This document shows positions 53,528 to 64,000 of a stretch of 64,000 nucleotides of DNA, piece by piece. The DNA lies in contig CM075345.1 in NCBI GenBank assembly GCA_037693485.1, positions 118,628,001-118,692,000 on the forward strand. Reading direction: 5' to 3'. The stretch is from Kitagawia praeruptora. Its lineage: Eukaryota > Streptophyta > Magnoliopsida > Apiales > Apiaceae. The position numbers and the translations under genes are program-made. Under the pieces are notes generated by a model. It was given only the letters and a program-made list of their open reading frames with translations, was not told where the DNA came from and ran no database searches. Each line of letters begins with the position of its first letter. The stretch's first letter is position 1.

Positions 53528-56330
53528 TACCACTAGTCTAGAATCCCCACAAACTTTGAGATTCTTGACCCTCATGATTCTGGCCAAGCCCAATTCGGCT
53601 ATCAATGCCTCATACTCAGCTTCATTGTTAGTAGTAGGAAAATCCAACTTCAAAGCATACTCAATTGTGAACCCATCGGGGCTTTGCAAAACCAAACCTG
53701 CACCACTAGATTTTGTTTTTGATGCTCCATCAAAATAGAGCACCCAATATTCCTTCTTATCGGCTACAAGTTCTTCATCTTTATCTCCACTTTCAGGGGT
53801 GGCTACTATCTCCTGCCCCCCGACTTCTTGGTTGTTAATGGTGCATTCAACCACGAAGTCAGCCAATGCCTGAGCCTTGATGGCTGTCCGAGGCTTATAC
53901 TTGATATCAAATTCTCTAAGCTCAATGGCCCATTTGATTAGCCTTCCACTGGCTTTTGGGCTACGCAATATGTTCCTTAACTGCTGGTCCATCAGGACTT
54001 CAATCTTGTGCGCTTGGAAGTATGCAAACTTCTCAATGGTTGAGTAGTTCAACTCTGCCCCATGCAAAACCTTACTCACATAATAGATAGGTTTCTGAAT
54101 CTTTTTCTCTTCTCGAACAAGGATAGCACTCAATGCTTATCCAGATACCGCCAGGTATAGATAAAAAGTTTCTCCGGGACTAGGCTTGGCCAACAACGGG
54201 GCCTCAGCCATGTACTTCTTCAGCTGTTCAAAGGCCTCTTGGCTTTGAGTAGTCCACTCAAAATTCTTCACCTTCTTTAATGCCTGAAAGAAAGGCAAAC
54301 ACTTGTCGCCAGACTTGGAGATGAATCTCCCTAGGGTTGCAACTCGGCCAATTAGCTTTTGTACATCTCGGATAGAACGGGGTGGTTCCATGTCCAAGAT
54401 CGCTTTGATCTTATCAGGGTTGGCCTCTATACCTCTCTTTGAAACCATCAATCCCAAAAAATTTCCTGATCCAACACCAAAAGCACACTTGGCTGGATTC
54501 AACATCATCTTATGGCGCCTCAGCACTTCGAATGCCTCTTTGAGGTGCTTGATATGGTCTGACTTGGAAAGGCTCTTGACTAACATATCATCAACATAGA
54601 CCTCCATGGTTTTTCCAATTAGATGAGCGAATATCTTATTCACCAGTCGTTGGTAAGTAGCTCCTGCATTCTTTAGACCAAAAGCCATAACGAGATAACA
54701 GAAAACACCAAAGTCAGTTATGAAAGATACCTTAGGGATGTCATCCTTGTGCATCTTAATCTAATTGTAGCCACTGAATCCATCCATGAAGCTCAACATC
54801 TCATGCCCAGCTGTGGCATCAATCAAGGTGTCAATCCTTGGCAGAGGGAAACAATCCTTTGGGCATGCGTCATTTAAATCGGTGAAGTCTATGCACATCC
54901 TCCACTTCACATTCGCCTTCTTGACCATCACAGGGTTAGCTAACCATTCGGGAAATTGAATTTCTTCAATGAATCCAGCCTCTAAGAGCTTATCAACCTC
55001 TTGCTTAATGGCCTCTTGCCTTTCAGGAGCAAAATTCCTCTTCTTCTGTTTTACCTTCTTCCGGTCAGGATCAACATTCAACTTATGAGTTATGAGTTGG
55101 GGATCAATCCCTGGCATGTCAGCAGCTGTCCAAGCAAACACATCACTATTCTCCTGTAAGAATGCTATCAACTTTCCTTTCAGAGGTTCCTTTAGAAAAG
55201 CTCCTATATAGGTAACTTTCTCAGGGTCGCCTAGCTCCAGAGGTATGGGAACCAAGTCCTCTGCTGGCTTCCCACGATGTTCATCATCTCCACGGACATC
55301 CATGTCTTCAATTGGGAGTACCTGCCCCCCGACTCCATCAGCTCTTAAAGTAGATACATAACAACTCCTTGCCATCTTTTGGTCGCCCTTCTGTTCTCCA
55401 ACTCCATTTCGGGTTGGAAACTTAATCTTCATATGATAAGTAGAGGCAACAGCCTTGAACGCGTGAAGTCCAGTCCTTCCCAGGATTGCGTTATAAGTAG
55501 AGGATGCCTTGATCACCAGAAAATTTAGCATTTGAGTAGCCTCCTTAGGTTCTTGCCCAATTGTCATGGGTAACTGAATAGTCCCCTCAACTTTGGACTC
55601 CACTCCATTAAATCCGTAAATTGGCATGTTGGCTGGGGTCAACTGAGAGTCGGTGTACCCCATCTTTACAAACGCATCATGAAACAGAATATCAATAGAA
55701 GCTCCATTGTCTATCAAGACTCGCTTCACTTCTGAGTTCCCAATCATAGGGGTTATGACCAACGGGTCGTCATGGGAGAACTTCACCCCTTCAAGATCAG
55801 AATCATCAAAATCAATTACGATTTCAGTTCTAGCACGCTTCGGGGCCTCTCCCACGATGTGCATCACCTCCCTGGCATATGCCTTTCGAGAGTTTTGAGT
55901 TGTACCGGCCGCTTTCGGGCCTCCCCAGATCATGTTGATAATTGGCCCTCGGGGCTGTGTGTTACGATCACGATCATGATCCCTTCTGTCATTGTCTCTC
56001 CTATCGTAGTCCCTTCTTTGGGTTCCACGATCTTCACCCTTTGTAAATTTATTCAACTTTCCTTTACGGATCAGGAATTCAATCTCGTCTTTCAACTGTC
56101 TGCAATCATCCGTATCATGTCCCACATCTCGGTGGAACCTACAGTATTGATCCTTGTTCCTCTTGGCGGGATCACCCCTGAGTGGCTTCGGCCATCGAAA
56201 GTCCTTATCCTTCTCAATTTCTAACAAGATTTGACTCCTAGGTGCATTTAACCTTGCATAATCAGAAAACCTTGGTCCCAAATTCTTCTTTGGTGTTGAC
56301 TCGGAGTCTTTGCTAGTACGGGGATACTTG
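53528..56330 (-). pseudogene. Tat pol 5' part: zinc knuckle, protease, RT, RNase H, start of second RNase H
   Basis: Order on the minus strand: zinc-knuckle-type QYCRFHRDVGHDTDDC; protease DNGAS (VLIDNGASIDILF); reverse transcriptase (WRMCIDFTDLNDACPKD, then YVDDMLVKS); RNase H remnant (KPIYYVSKVLHGAELNYS); then the archaeal-type RNase H typical of Tat (YFDGASKTKSSGAGLV, NNEAEYEALIAELGLA). The frame stops at the insertion after DSRLV (53,528-53,532). In-frame stops lie after SGYN (about 54,761, where Gln is usual) and after AVSG (about 54,137), with a short deletion after STIEK. It continues at 22,905. Confidence 0.9.
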
Positions 56331-56389
56331 TCCCTAACATCATACTCCTGGTCTTGCTTTCGTTTTTTGGAGTCGTTGTTACCTTTGCC

Positions 56390-57695
56390 ATTACCTCCCG
56401 GCCTCTTTCTTCATGCTATCCTCAGCCTTGATATACTTATCAGCCCTTCGTTGGAGTTCGACCATGTTTTCAGGAGGATGCTTTGCCAATGACCTTTTAA
56501 AGAATTCATCAGTGGTTCCGTGTTCTAGGGCTACCATGGCTACCTTGTTTTCCAACTCAGTGATGTTCAATGTCTCCTTAGTGAACCTCTTGAGGTAGTC
56601 TCTCAAATTTTCATTCTTCCCTTGCACCACGTACATGAGAGATGCGGAGCTTTTTTCATGCACTCTCCCGCTGATAAACTGGCTAACAAAGGCAGCACTT
56701 AACTCCTTGAAAGAGGCAATCGAGTTTGCAGGCAATCGGCTGTACCATCTTTGAGCCATGCCCGATAAAGTTTGAGGGAACGCCCTACACTTTAAGGCAT
56801 CACTCGCAGGTTGCAGCAGCAGTGCATTCGAGAACGTCCTAACATGGTTTGCGGGATCACACGTTCCATCATAAGCCTTAATTGTTGGCATCTTAAACTT
56901 CTTTGAGATATGAGCATTCATCACCTCCTCAGTAAACGGGGGCGTGGGATCATCAGGATCCCCAAGTGGCATCAGATCCTTGGGGTTGCCCCTGGGGGTT
57001 TACACCCTTGTTGTTCTTCCAGTTGGGGCGTCAGCCCTTCTCTGCCTTCTTGAAGACCTTTCTAAGTCTATGATGGGAATCGATCCTGAGGTTGGGGGAG
57101 GTTGAGTCTGATTCAACCTAGCTTGTTCTCTCGCCATATCTTCCTTCAACCTTAAGATCTCGGCTTCGTGAGCCTTGATCCTTTCGGTAGTTGTCGAAGG
57201 GGGTCCATCATGGATAGTTTGACGCCTCCCTCGAGGTTCCCTGCTAGCACGTCGCCTCCTCGGGGCTTCATCACGATCATCATCCTTAGAGGACGATTCA
57301 TCAGTATAGGGACCAGAGTAGTCATGATACTCTCGATCTCGGATCTGCAAAGCATGACCACTTGGTCTAGTTCCTTGAGTAGGAGGGTAGTTAGGCTGCC
57401 CATACATTGGGTTGGTGTTCACGGGGAGATCCGTAGTATGGATCCGGACCCCATGTGGGGGGTTGTTAGGATCGACAACCAAGGGAGAAACCACCACCTG
57501 AAGAGGATTGGTCCCTTGATTTGTGTGGACGATCGGAGGTAACGTGCTCTCAACATGGGAAGTTATCCCTAGAGGTTGAGAAACTTGATGTTGAACAATC
57601 GCCCCGGTCGTCGGGGGTACCGGATCCGTAGTGGGCGGTGCAGAACTGAGTGGTAGAGGCTCGGTAATTGTTGGTGTCCTTCGTGTTTGAACCAT
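56390..57695 (-). pseudogene. Tat gag, broken
   Basis: Starts MVQTRRTPTITEPLP at 57,695, only about 18 bases after the primer-binding site. A Pro-rich N-terminal part and a basic/acidic stretch lead to an in-frame TAA at 57,000-57,002. The frame resumes as PRGNPKDLMPLGDPD into the Gag core (NHVRTFSNALLLQ, AQRWYSRLPANSIASFKELS, NLRDYLKRFTKE). It ends at 56,391 by a frameshift; the downstream zinc-knuckle segment is in another frame (from about 56,330). The structural protein cannot be made as it stands. Confidence 0.88.
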
Positions 57696-57712
57696 GCTTG
57701 ATGTCTTCTTCC

Positions 57713-57728
57713 CACAGACGGCGCCAAA
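57713..57728 (-). other. Tat primer-binding site
   Basis: On the minus strand TTTGGCGCCGTCTGTGGG directly follows the LTR end (57,729). This is the common plant Ty3/gypsy primer-binding sequence and fixes the element's orientation. Confidence 0.85.
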
Positions 57729-58248
57729 TGTTGTGGAATAAAAACTATGTTATTAGATTGCGGCTAGGGTTTGCTGTATTTAATGCTAGGGTGCGTGAGC
57801 TTCGTGCTTTAATGACTGCTCTCGTGCTCGTGGCTGAATCTGCCTTCACAAGATGCCTACGTACTTTGATGTGTATCAAAGATCAAGCCAAAAAACGTAG
57901 TTCTGAGGATGAGGGGTCAGGCCCTTTATATAGGCTGAGAAGCCCTAGAATCGTGGTAGAATTAGGTGACTTGGTGGGCAAGTTACCGCCTTGAGGAAGG
58001 TTCTAGACTCCTTCCTTGTAGGAATCAGTTTCCTTGTTGAAGTAGGTGCCTTGGAGGCTAAGTCAAGCAGGAGTAACAACCTTATTTGACTCTTATTGCT
58101 GAGCTGGTTATTACCCCTAATACTAATTACGAAATTAATATCATAAATAGGGTTTGGGACCATATAATGGGCCCCACGTTTTGACCATATTGTGCCTAAT
58201 TAATTCCACATTAAATATGTCTTTAGGGCTTATTTTTAACCCATATCA
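57729..58248 (-). repeat. Tat element 5' LTR (right)
   Basis: 520 bp, TGTTGTGG to CCATATCA, followed by duplication GATTT. On the minus strand TATATAAAGG (57,923-57,932) is the likely LTR TATA box. Confidence 0.93.
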
Positions 58249-58253
58249 GATTT

Positions 58254-59428
58254 TTTGTTACAAAAATATATATGAGGTTCTATAATGGTATCGATACTCG
58301 AGTAACATTTGATTTTTAAATTTAGATGAGATTTTATGTTATTTTCTATATATTAAGCTTAACTGTTATTAAAATTTGTGCTCTATCATAATAAATCAAT
58401 TTTTGTGAAAAATAAAATATTATAATGGTATTTTTCATAATTTCTTTTGTATCTTCTAATCACTTTTTAGGTTAAATCATATACTTCAATAGTATTTTAA
58501 AACAAAAAATATGAATATTAAACTTCATATTCTTTTAATACTTTTTTTTTTTTGCTAAATGTTTTAAATCCAACAAAATAAATATAAGACACGAATATGT
58601 TGTTAGTGTGCATATATTTAATTTAAAGTTAGATTGTTTACCCCAACTGGTGTAATTTATCACTGATGTAATTTATATCAAACCTTATATATTTGTGAAC
58701 CCAAATGACATCTTTAAATCGTAATGGTATTACTATTATTTTTAAATTATTATAATTGTTTCGTTATATTCATACATTTATTTAGTAAAATAAAGTACGT
58801 ATTAGAATACAAAGAAAATATGATGGCAATTACACAAGACACTCTTTTCTAGTTTGTTTAGCGATGGTAAAAGATATACAACAGGTTTTACCATAGTTTC
58901 TGTCTTAAATTATGATTAAATTTATCTTTCAAGTCTTTGATCATACTATCATGCTCGCTTTTCATATAAGAAAAGTTTAGTTATTTGGAGTGTGTTATAT
59001 TTAAATGTGTATAAGTATTTATTGTAACTTATAATAATTATAAAAATATTGTGTAGTTGCTAGGATTTGATTCCTTGACCTATGGTAGTACTCCTTTATT
59101 ATCTCTTTTACTTTCATGATATAATAGGATATAATAAGAATATAATATAATGATATAATGAGTAAAAGCAAATATTATAATTGATAAAATAGTAAGTGCA
59201 TAATCAAAATCTGCAAATTTTACATAAATTTCGAAACATATTTTAATATAAGAGATTAAAGTATTATTTCTAGATATCAAAATTCAAAAAAAATAATGAT
59301 GCATGTGAATGGCAAGAATCATAATGGTGATTGGGGTCATATACATGTAAATCTTAATCGTGGTGATTGGGGTCATATACATGTAAATCTTAATCGTTAG
59401 GCTGATAAGTGATAACTTCTTCGATTAA
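58254..59428. other. AT-rich host DNA beside the nest
   Basis: No gene is seen. It contains a direct duplication of about 33 bp (GGTGATTGGGGTCATATAC at about 59,327 and 59,360). This is the DNA that was continuous with 16,840 before the Tat insertion. Confidence 0.5.
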
Positions 59429-60033
59429 GGGGTCATTTGTTTTCATCTTAATAGAGCTTAATGGGCTTAATAGGAATCATTCAGCAGTTAAGATTATTTG
59501 GATGTAATGTTTATGAATCTTAATGATTCAAAATTGTCAAGCGCTAAGATTGAAATCACTTGCTCAACAATTAAGAAATTTTAACCCCTGTTGCTGCTAG
59601 TTGCTAATTTCACACGCCTATTACATTTTATATTAACAATATTCCTTTTAAAATTTTATCCGTAAAAATTATAGTGTTAGACTTTTGAGCATTATTATAG
59701 ATAAATTAAATTTATTATTTGTATAATTAATAACTATAAAATGATAAAAGATTGAGAAAAACATAAAATAAATATAAAATCATAATAATGAATTGAAATA
59801 ATATCAATATAAAAGTTAAATTGAACATAATGTTTTTCAAATTTATATAAAAATATATTATGAGCAATACTAATTGTTTGACAAATTTTTTAAATAATAG
59901 CAACATTCAGATAATTAGAGAATAAATCTACCAAACAATATTATTCATACAATCTTCAGATTTCTTGATGATTCAGATCATTAAGAAAAATTAATCATTA
60001 AAATTTTTTTATTCAGATTTGTCAAATGACCCC
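59429..60033. mobile_element. PIF/Harbinger-type non-autonomous element
   Basis: Ends GGGGTCATTTG and CAAATGACCCC form perfect 11-bp inverted repeats, flanked by TAA (59,426-59,428 and 60,034-60,036). 605 bp, AT-rich, no transposase. Confidence 0.75.
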
Positions 60034-60321
60034 TAAGGTAGAGAGATTTGAACCATTAAGTTAGAACAATTTAGGAGCAAAGCGATTTCAATCTCTTTAA
60101 CGATTCAAATTAACATTGTTAAGAACTTAAGATACATGTTATAAGTTGTTAAGATTATAATTTATAATTTATACGATCTTGAAAAGTGATGTGAAGCATT
60201 GTTATCTTTTGCCTATTTTAAACTTATTAAAAGTAAACTTTAATATGTTGTTAATAGGTATCGAACACCTGACATTTGGTAGTACTTCTTTATTATTCAT
60301 CTTATTCTTATTATATAATTA

Positions 60322-60360
60322 CTAGCTTATAACTCGTGCAACGCACGGTTCCTTTTTAAT
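60322..60360 (-). mobile_element. Helitron 3' end, partner 5' end not found
   Basis: The minus strand reads hairpin CGTGC-GTT-GCACG (60,335-60,347), then a spacer and CTAG (60,322-60,325) before T. The element would extend rightward, but I could not place its 5' TC end with confidence. Confidence 0.6.
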
Positions 60361-60440
60361 ATCTACAATTATATTACTTTTATGAAATTTTATAAGTTAT
60401 TAATTTACATATCAAATTGGTGTTTAAAAATTGATATATA

Positions 60441-60732
60441 CTCCCTCCGTCCCTCATGGTTGTTTACATGAGGGATGGGCACGGAGACCAAGAAAATGTG
60501 TAAAAAATGAGTAAAGTTAGATGAAAAGTGGGTAAAGTGGTGGGACCTATTAATATTTAATTATAGATTTGAGATAGTGGAGGAAAGTACTGGATGTAAT
60601 AGTGTTTTTTATTGTTAAATATATGAGATAGTGGGTGAAATAGTGGGAGAAACTTATTATTTTTGGAATGTAAAGAAATGAGAGGGACACCCCAAAATAG
60701 TAACTGTAAAGAAATGAGAGGGACAGAGGGAG
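60441..60732. mobile_element. Stowaway-type MITE
   Basis: Ends CTCCCTCCGTCCC and GGGACAGAGGGAG with TA on both sides: the widespread Stowaway signature (Tc1/mariner class). 292 bp, no ORF. Confidence 0.9.
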
Positions 60733-61015
60733 TATAAGATTTTACATGTTCGATTTAATATTTGTACTCTATCTTGAATTTTAAAATTTGATTTGGACGT
60801 TTACAGCCCACATGAAATTAACAAAATAATTTTTAAATTAATGATGGTTTAATATAATTAAATCTACACAGAAACAAAAAAGAGAAGAAATTGACGATTT
60901 TTTAAGTTAAAAATTCTTTTTGATTTATGAATTCTACTTATAATTTATTTTGAATATCAAAATATCCTTATAATTATTTAAAGATAGTTCTACTCACAAC
61001 CAAATACAATCTATA
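60733..61015. repeat. Dispersed repeat related to 1,440-1,640
   Basis: Shares several blocks with the stretch near the window start (TTTGATTTGGACG, AGCCCACATGAAATT, AGAGAAGAAATTGACGA, CTACTTATAATTT). The family is unknown. Confidence 0.5.
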
Positions 61016-61985
61016 TCTATACTATTATATAAATTCCGAAACATTGAAAGTTTTGGTACCTATTTTTTGGTACCAGTTTTTTGATACTTCGTGAATTTAC
61101 TTATTTACCCTTTGTTAAAAAGAAAATAAATACATGATATTTATACTTTTAAAACACCTATAATAAATAATAACATAATACAATTAATGGTAATTAGTCG
61201 CTTGCTTTTTTTCACATTTATTTTTAATTGAAGATATTACCTTTTATAAACACCTAAAAACATCAATGTATCTTCCAATCATAAATATTTCCTTTCGAAT
61301 TAAAACACGTTACCTTTTTAATTTAAAACTAATTTTCATTAATATTTTCTTTTGAACTAAAACACGTTACCTTTTTAATTTAAAACTAATTTTACAATCA
61401 TTAATATATACCCGAAAATATCACACCATATTTTTCAATTGTTAATAAAATATATTAAAAATCTGCATGTGTTGTTTATAATAAGGAAACATTAGTATAA
61501 TCCGTAAACATGAGTATATTAAAATTATATTAAATTAAAATTAATTAATAATTATATAATTGTCGAAACATTAAAAATTTTGGTACCTATTTTTTTATAT
61601 ATGTTTTTTGGTATTTCGTGAATTTACTTATTTACCCTTCATTATAAAGGAAAATATATATGATATTTATACTATTAAAACACCAAAAATAAATAATAAC
61701 TTAGTACAATTAAAGGTAATTAGTCGATTGCCTTTTTCACATTTACTTTTAGTTGAAGATATTACCTTTTATAAACACCTAAAAACCTCAATCATATCAT
61801 ATTTTTCAATCAATTCACATCTAGCGATAATTAACCAAAAATAAATAATAACATAATACAATTAAAGGTAATTAATAGACTGCCTTTTTCACATTTACTT
61901 TTAGTTGAAGATATTACCTTTTATAAACACCTAAAAACCTCAATCATATCATATTTTCCAATAAATTCATATCTAGCAATAAATA

Positions 61986-62180
61986 GAGTTGGGATCCTCT
62001 GTCCCCTTCCTCCGTGTCTCCTTTGTGTCCCCTGTTGTTTTTAATACAAAAAAAATGATTTAGTGGAACCCATTTTTATTATTTATTAAAACGGGCCCCG
62101 CAGGGGCACTCTTTTTGTATTAAAAAAAGAGCAGGGGACACAAAGGGGACACGGAGGAAGGGGACAGAGGATCCAGACCC
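61986..62180. mobile_element. Foldback MITE copy 1, 9-bp duplication
   Basis: An inverted-repeat element, GAGTTGGGATCCTCTGTCCC to GAGGATCCAGACCC, centred on a GGCCCCGCAGGGGC block. CAATAAATA flanks it at 61,977-61,985 and 62,181-62,189, a 9-bp duplication as made by Mutator-like elements. 195 bp. Confidence 0.85.
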
Positions 62181-62189
62181 CAATAAATA

Positions 62190-62382
62190 AGAGCTGGGAT
62201 CCTCTGTCCCCTTCCTCAGTGTCTCCTTCGTGTCCCCTATTGTTTTTAATACAAAAAAAATGTTCTTGTGGAGCCCATTTTTATTATTTATTAAAATGGG
62301 CCCCGCAGGGGCACTCTTTTTGTACTAAAAAGAGCAGGGGACACAAGGGGGACACGGAGGAAGGGGACAGAGGATCCAGACC
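62190..62382. mobile_element. Foldback MITE copy 2, same orientation
   Basis: A near-identical second copy directly after copy 1, sharing its CAATAAATA and followed by another CAATAAATA (62,383-62,391). Differences include GAACCC/GAGCCC, ACGGGC/TGGGCC and an A-run length change. Confidence 0.85.
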
Positions 62383-64000
62383 CAATAAATAATAAATACT
62401 CAAAAATTTCACATCATATCATATAATCAGTAACAAAATATAATAGAAATTCGTATCACGAATAATGACCATTAAATTTTAGTAAAAAAATCAGAATCAT
62501 TAGATCTAATTATTAAATATATTATATGATTAAATTAATTTACTAAAATTTCAAGTTTCAAATTTTATCAACGACATATTTATTTTAAAATTTTATAATA
62601 TAAATTTTAAACCATGCATATCATAAACTAATTTTATATTAAATTATTAATATTAAAATTAAAATAAAACATTTTAAATAATGATTATATACAAATATAA
62701 TTATGACGTTTACCATTTATTAAAAAGAAAAAAAATATATATATGATATTTATACTTCTAAAACACCTATAATAAATAATAACATAATACAATTAATGTT
62801 AATTAGTCGCTTGCCTTTTTTCACATTTACTTTTAATTGAAGATATTACATTTTATAAACACCTAAAAACATCAATGTATCTTCCAATCATAAATATTTC
62901 CTTTCGAATTAAAACACGTTACCTTTTTAATTTAAAACTAATCTTCATTAATGTTTTCTTTTGAATTAAAACACGTTACCTTTTTAATTTAAAACTAATT
63001 TTACATTCATTAATATTTACCCAAAAATATCACACCATATTTTTCAATTGTTAATAAAATATATTAAAAATCAGCATGTGTTGTTTATAATAAGGAAACA
63101 TTAGTATAATCCGTAAACATGAGTATATTAAAATTATATTAAATTAAAATTAATTAATAATTATATAATTGTCGAAACATTAAAAATTTTGGTACCTATT
63201 TTTTGATATATGTTTTTTGGTATTTCGTGAATTTACTTATTTACCCTTCATTATAAAAGAAAATATATATGATATTTATACTATTAAAACACCAAAAATA
63301 AATAATAACTTAATACAATTAAAGGTAATTAGTCGATAGCCTTTTTCACATTTACTTTTAGTTGAAGATATTACCTTTTATAAACACCTAAAAACCTCAA
63401 TCATATCATATTTTCCAATCAATTCATATCTAGCGATAATTAACCAAAAATAAATAATAACATAATACAATTAAAGGTAATTAGTCGATTGCCTTTTTCA
63501 CATTTACTTTTAGTTGAATATATTACCTTTTATAAACACCTAAAAACCTCAATCATATCATATTTTCCAATCAATTCATATCTAGCAATAAATAATATAT
63601 ACTCAAAAATATCACATCATATCATATAATCAGTAACAAAATATAATAGAAATTCGTACTACGAATAATGACCATTAAATTTTAGTAAAAAAAATCATAA
63701 TCATTAGATCTAATTATTAAATATATTATATGATTAAATTAATTTACTAAAATTTCAAGTTTCAAATTTTATCAACGACATATTTATTTTAAAATTTTAT
63801 AAAATTAGTTTTAAACCATGCATATCATTAACTAATTTTATATTAAATTATTAATATTAAAATAAAAATAAAACATTTTAAACAATTATTATATAAAAAT
63901 ATAATTATGACGTAAAATAAAATTTATTACATATCAACAAAAATCCGTGAATCGCACGGGTTATAAACTAGTTTTAATAATAAGTGTAAGAGATATTTTG

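Larger units (their letters stand above)
16846..58248 (-). mobile_element. Tat-lineage Ty3/gypsy LTR retrotransposon (outer shell of nest)
   Basis: Two 520-bp LTRs (TGTTATGG...CCATATCA) are flanked by the 5-bp duplication GATTT (16,841-16,845 and 58,249-58,253). The primer-binding site lies next to the right LTR and the polypurine tract next to the left LTR, so the element reads on the minus strand. Gag and pol pieces on both sides of the large insertion 22,906-53,527 join into one element of about 10.8 kb. Evidence for Tat lineage: a second, archaeal-type RNase H (YFDGASKTKSSGAG), an antisense extra ORF, and tandem repeats near the 3' LTR. The coding region is broken by stops and frameshifts. 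The LTRs differ at about 17 positions by eye (about 3%). Confidence 0.93.
61110..63912 (+). repeat. Tandem duplication inside the Helitron
   Basis: Sequences 1,609 bp apart match before the MITE insertion (AATTAGTCG at 61,192 and 62,801; TCTAGCAAT at 61,972 and 63,581). Sequences 1,203 bp apart match after it (ACTCAAAAAT at 62,398 and 63,601). The 406-bp difference equals the two MITEs with their target duplications. Shorter sub-repeats ('CACATTTACTTTTAGTTGAA') recur within each copy. Confidence 0.85.
61016..63971 (+). mobile_element. Helitron with internal tandem duplication
   Basis: Starts TCTATACTATTATATAAATT after A and ends CTAG (63,968-63,971) before T, with hairpin CCGTG-AATCG-CACGG at 63,945-63,959. 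The interior consists mostly of two related copies (about 61,110-62,708 and 62,709-63,912). The first is longer because it carries two MITEs. No Rep/helicase ORF, so it is non-autonomous. 2,956 bp. Confidence 0.8.

Overview
The window is plant nuclear DNA, most likely from a eudicot. It has plant-type LTR retrotransposon lineages (Athila, Tat), Helitrons, a CACTA element, MITEs and one intron-rich host gene with GT-AG introns. The species cannot be fixed from this sequence alone. There is no bacterial, viral or organellar gene content and no CRISPR.

Region 1 (1-13,100): mostly host DNA. One host gene is well supported. It lies on the minus strand, with CDS 3,723-10,834 in seven coding exons and a 5' UTR exon near 12,917-13,070. 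It encodes a 518-residue CID/RPR-domain protein of the RPRD1/CREPT type, which binds the RNA polymerase II C-terminal domain. Its introns carry a hAT-like MITE, a Harbinger-like candidate holding a foldback element in a TA microsatellite, and a TRIM. Two Helitrons in opposite orientation (13,223-13,585 and 13,597-16,695) sit just upstream of its promoter.

Region 2 (16,846-58,248): a nest of transposons. The outer shell is a Tat-type Ty3/gypsy retrotransposon on the minus strand (520-bp LTRs, TSD GATTT) with a decayed gag-pol and a spliced, broken antisense ORF on the plus strand. Its pol is cut at 22,906-53,527 by a probable solo LTR of about 3.9 kb (TSD TACCA). That insert carries two further insertions. 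One is a plus-strand GC-motif-rich Tat-like element (25,210-45,654, TSD GTTAG) whose left LTR is split by an apparently intact, very young Athila element (25,774-37,743). The other is a CACTA transposon (45,935-52,158, TSD TTT) that holds a Rab2 GTPase exon, an acidic-protein exon and its own Helitron insertion. LTR divergence counted by eye falls inward: about 3% (outer Tat), 0.7% (GC-rich element), 0.25% (Athila). This agrees with the nesting order.

Region 3 (58,249-64,000): AT-rich host DNA with a Harbinger-type element, an orphan Helitron end, a Stowaway MITE, and a 2.96-kb Helitron with a large internal tandem duplication. One duplicate holds two head-to-tail 9-bp-TSD foldback MITEs; the other keeps the empty site.

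Only the Athila gag-pol and its downstream ORF, plus the host CID gene, look coding-competent. I found nothing that I can call a new biological system. The most distinctive signals are the gene fragments inside the CACTA element, the stem-loop repeat units and recurring GGGCGCGCCC palindrome of the GC-rich element, and the filled/empty MITE site pair.
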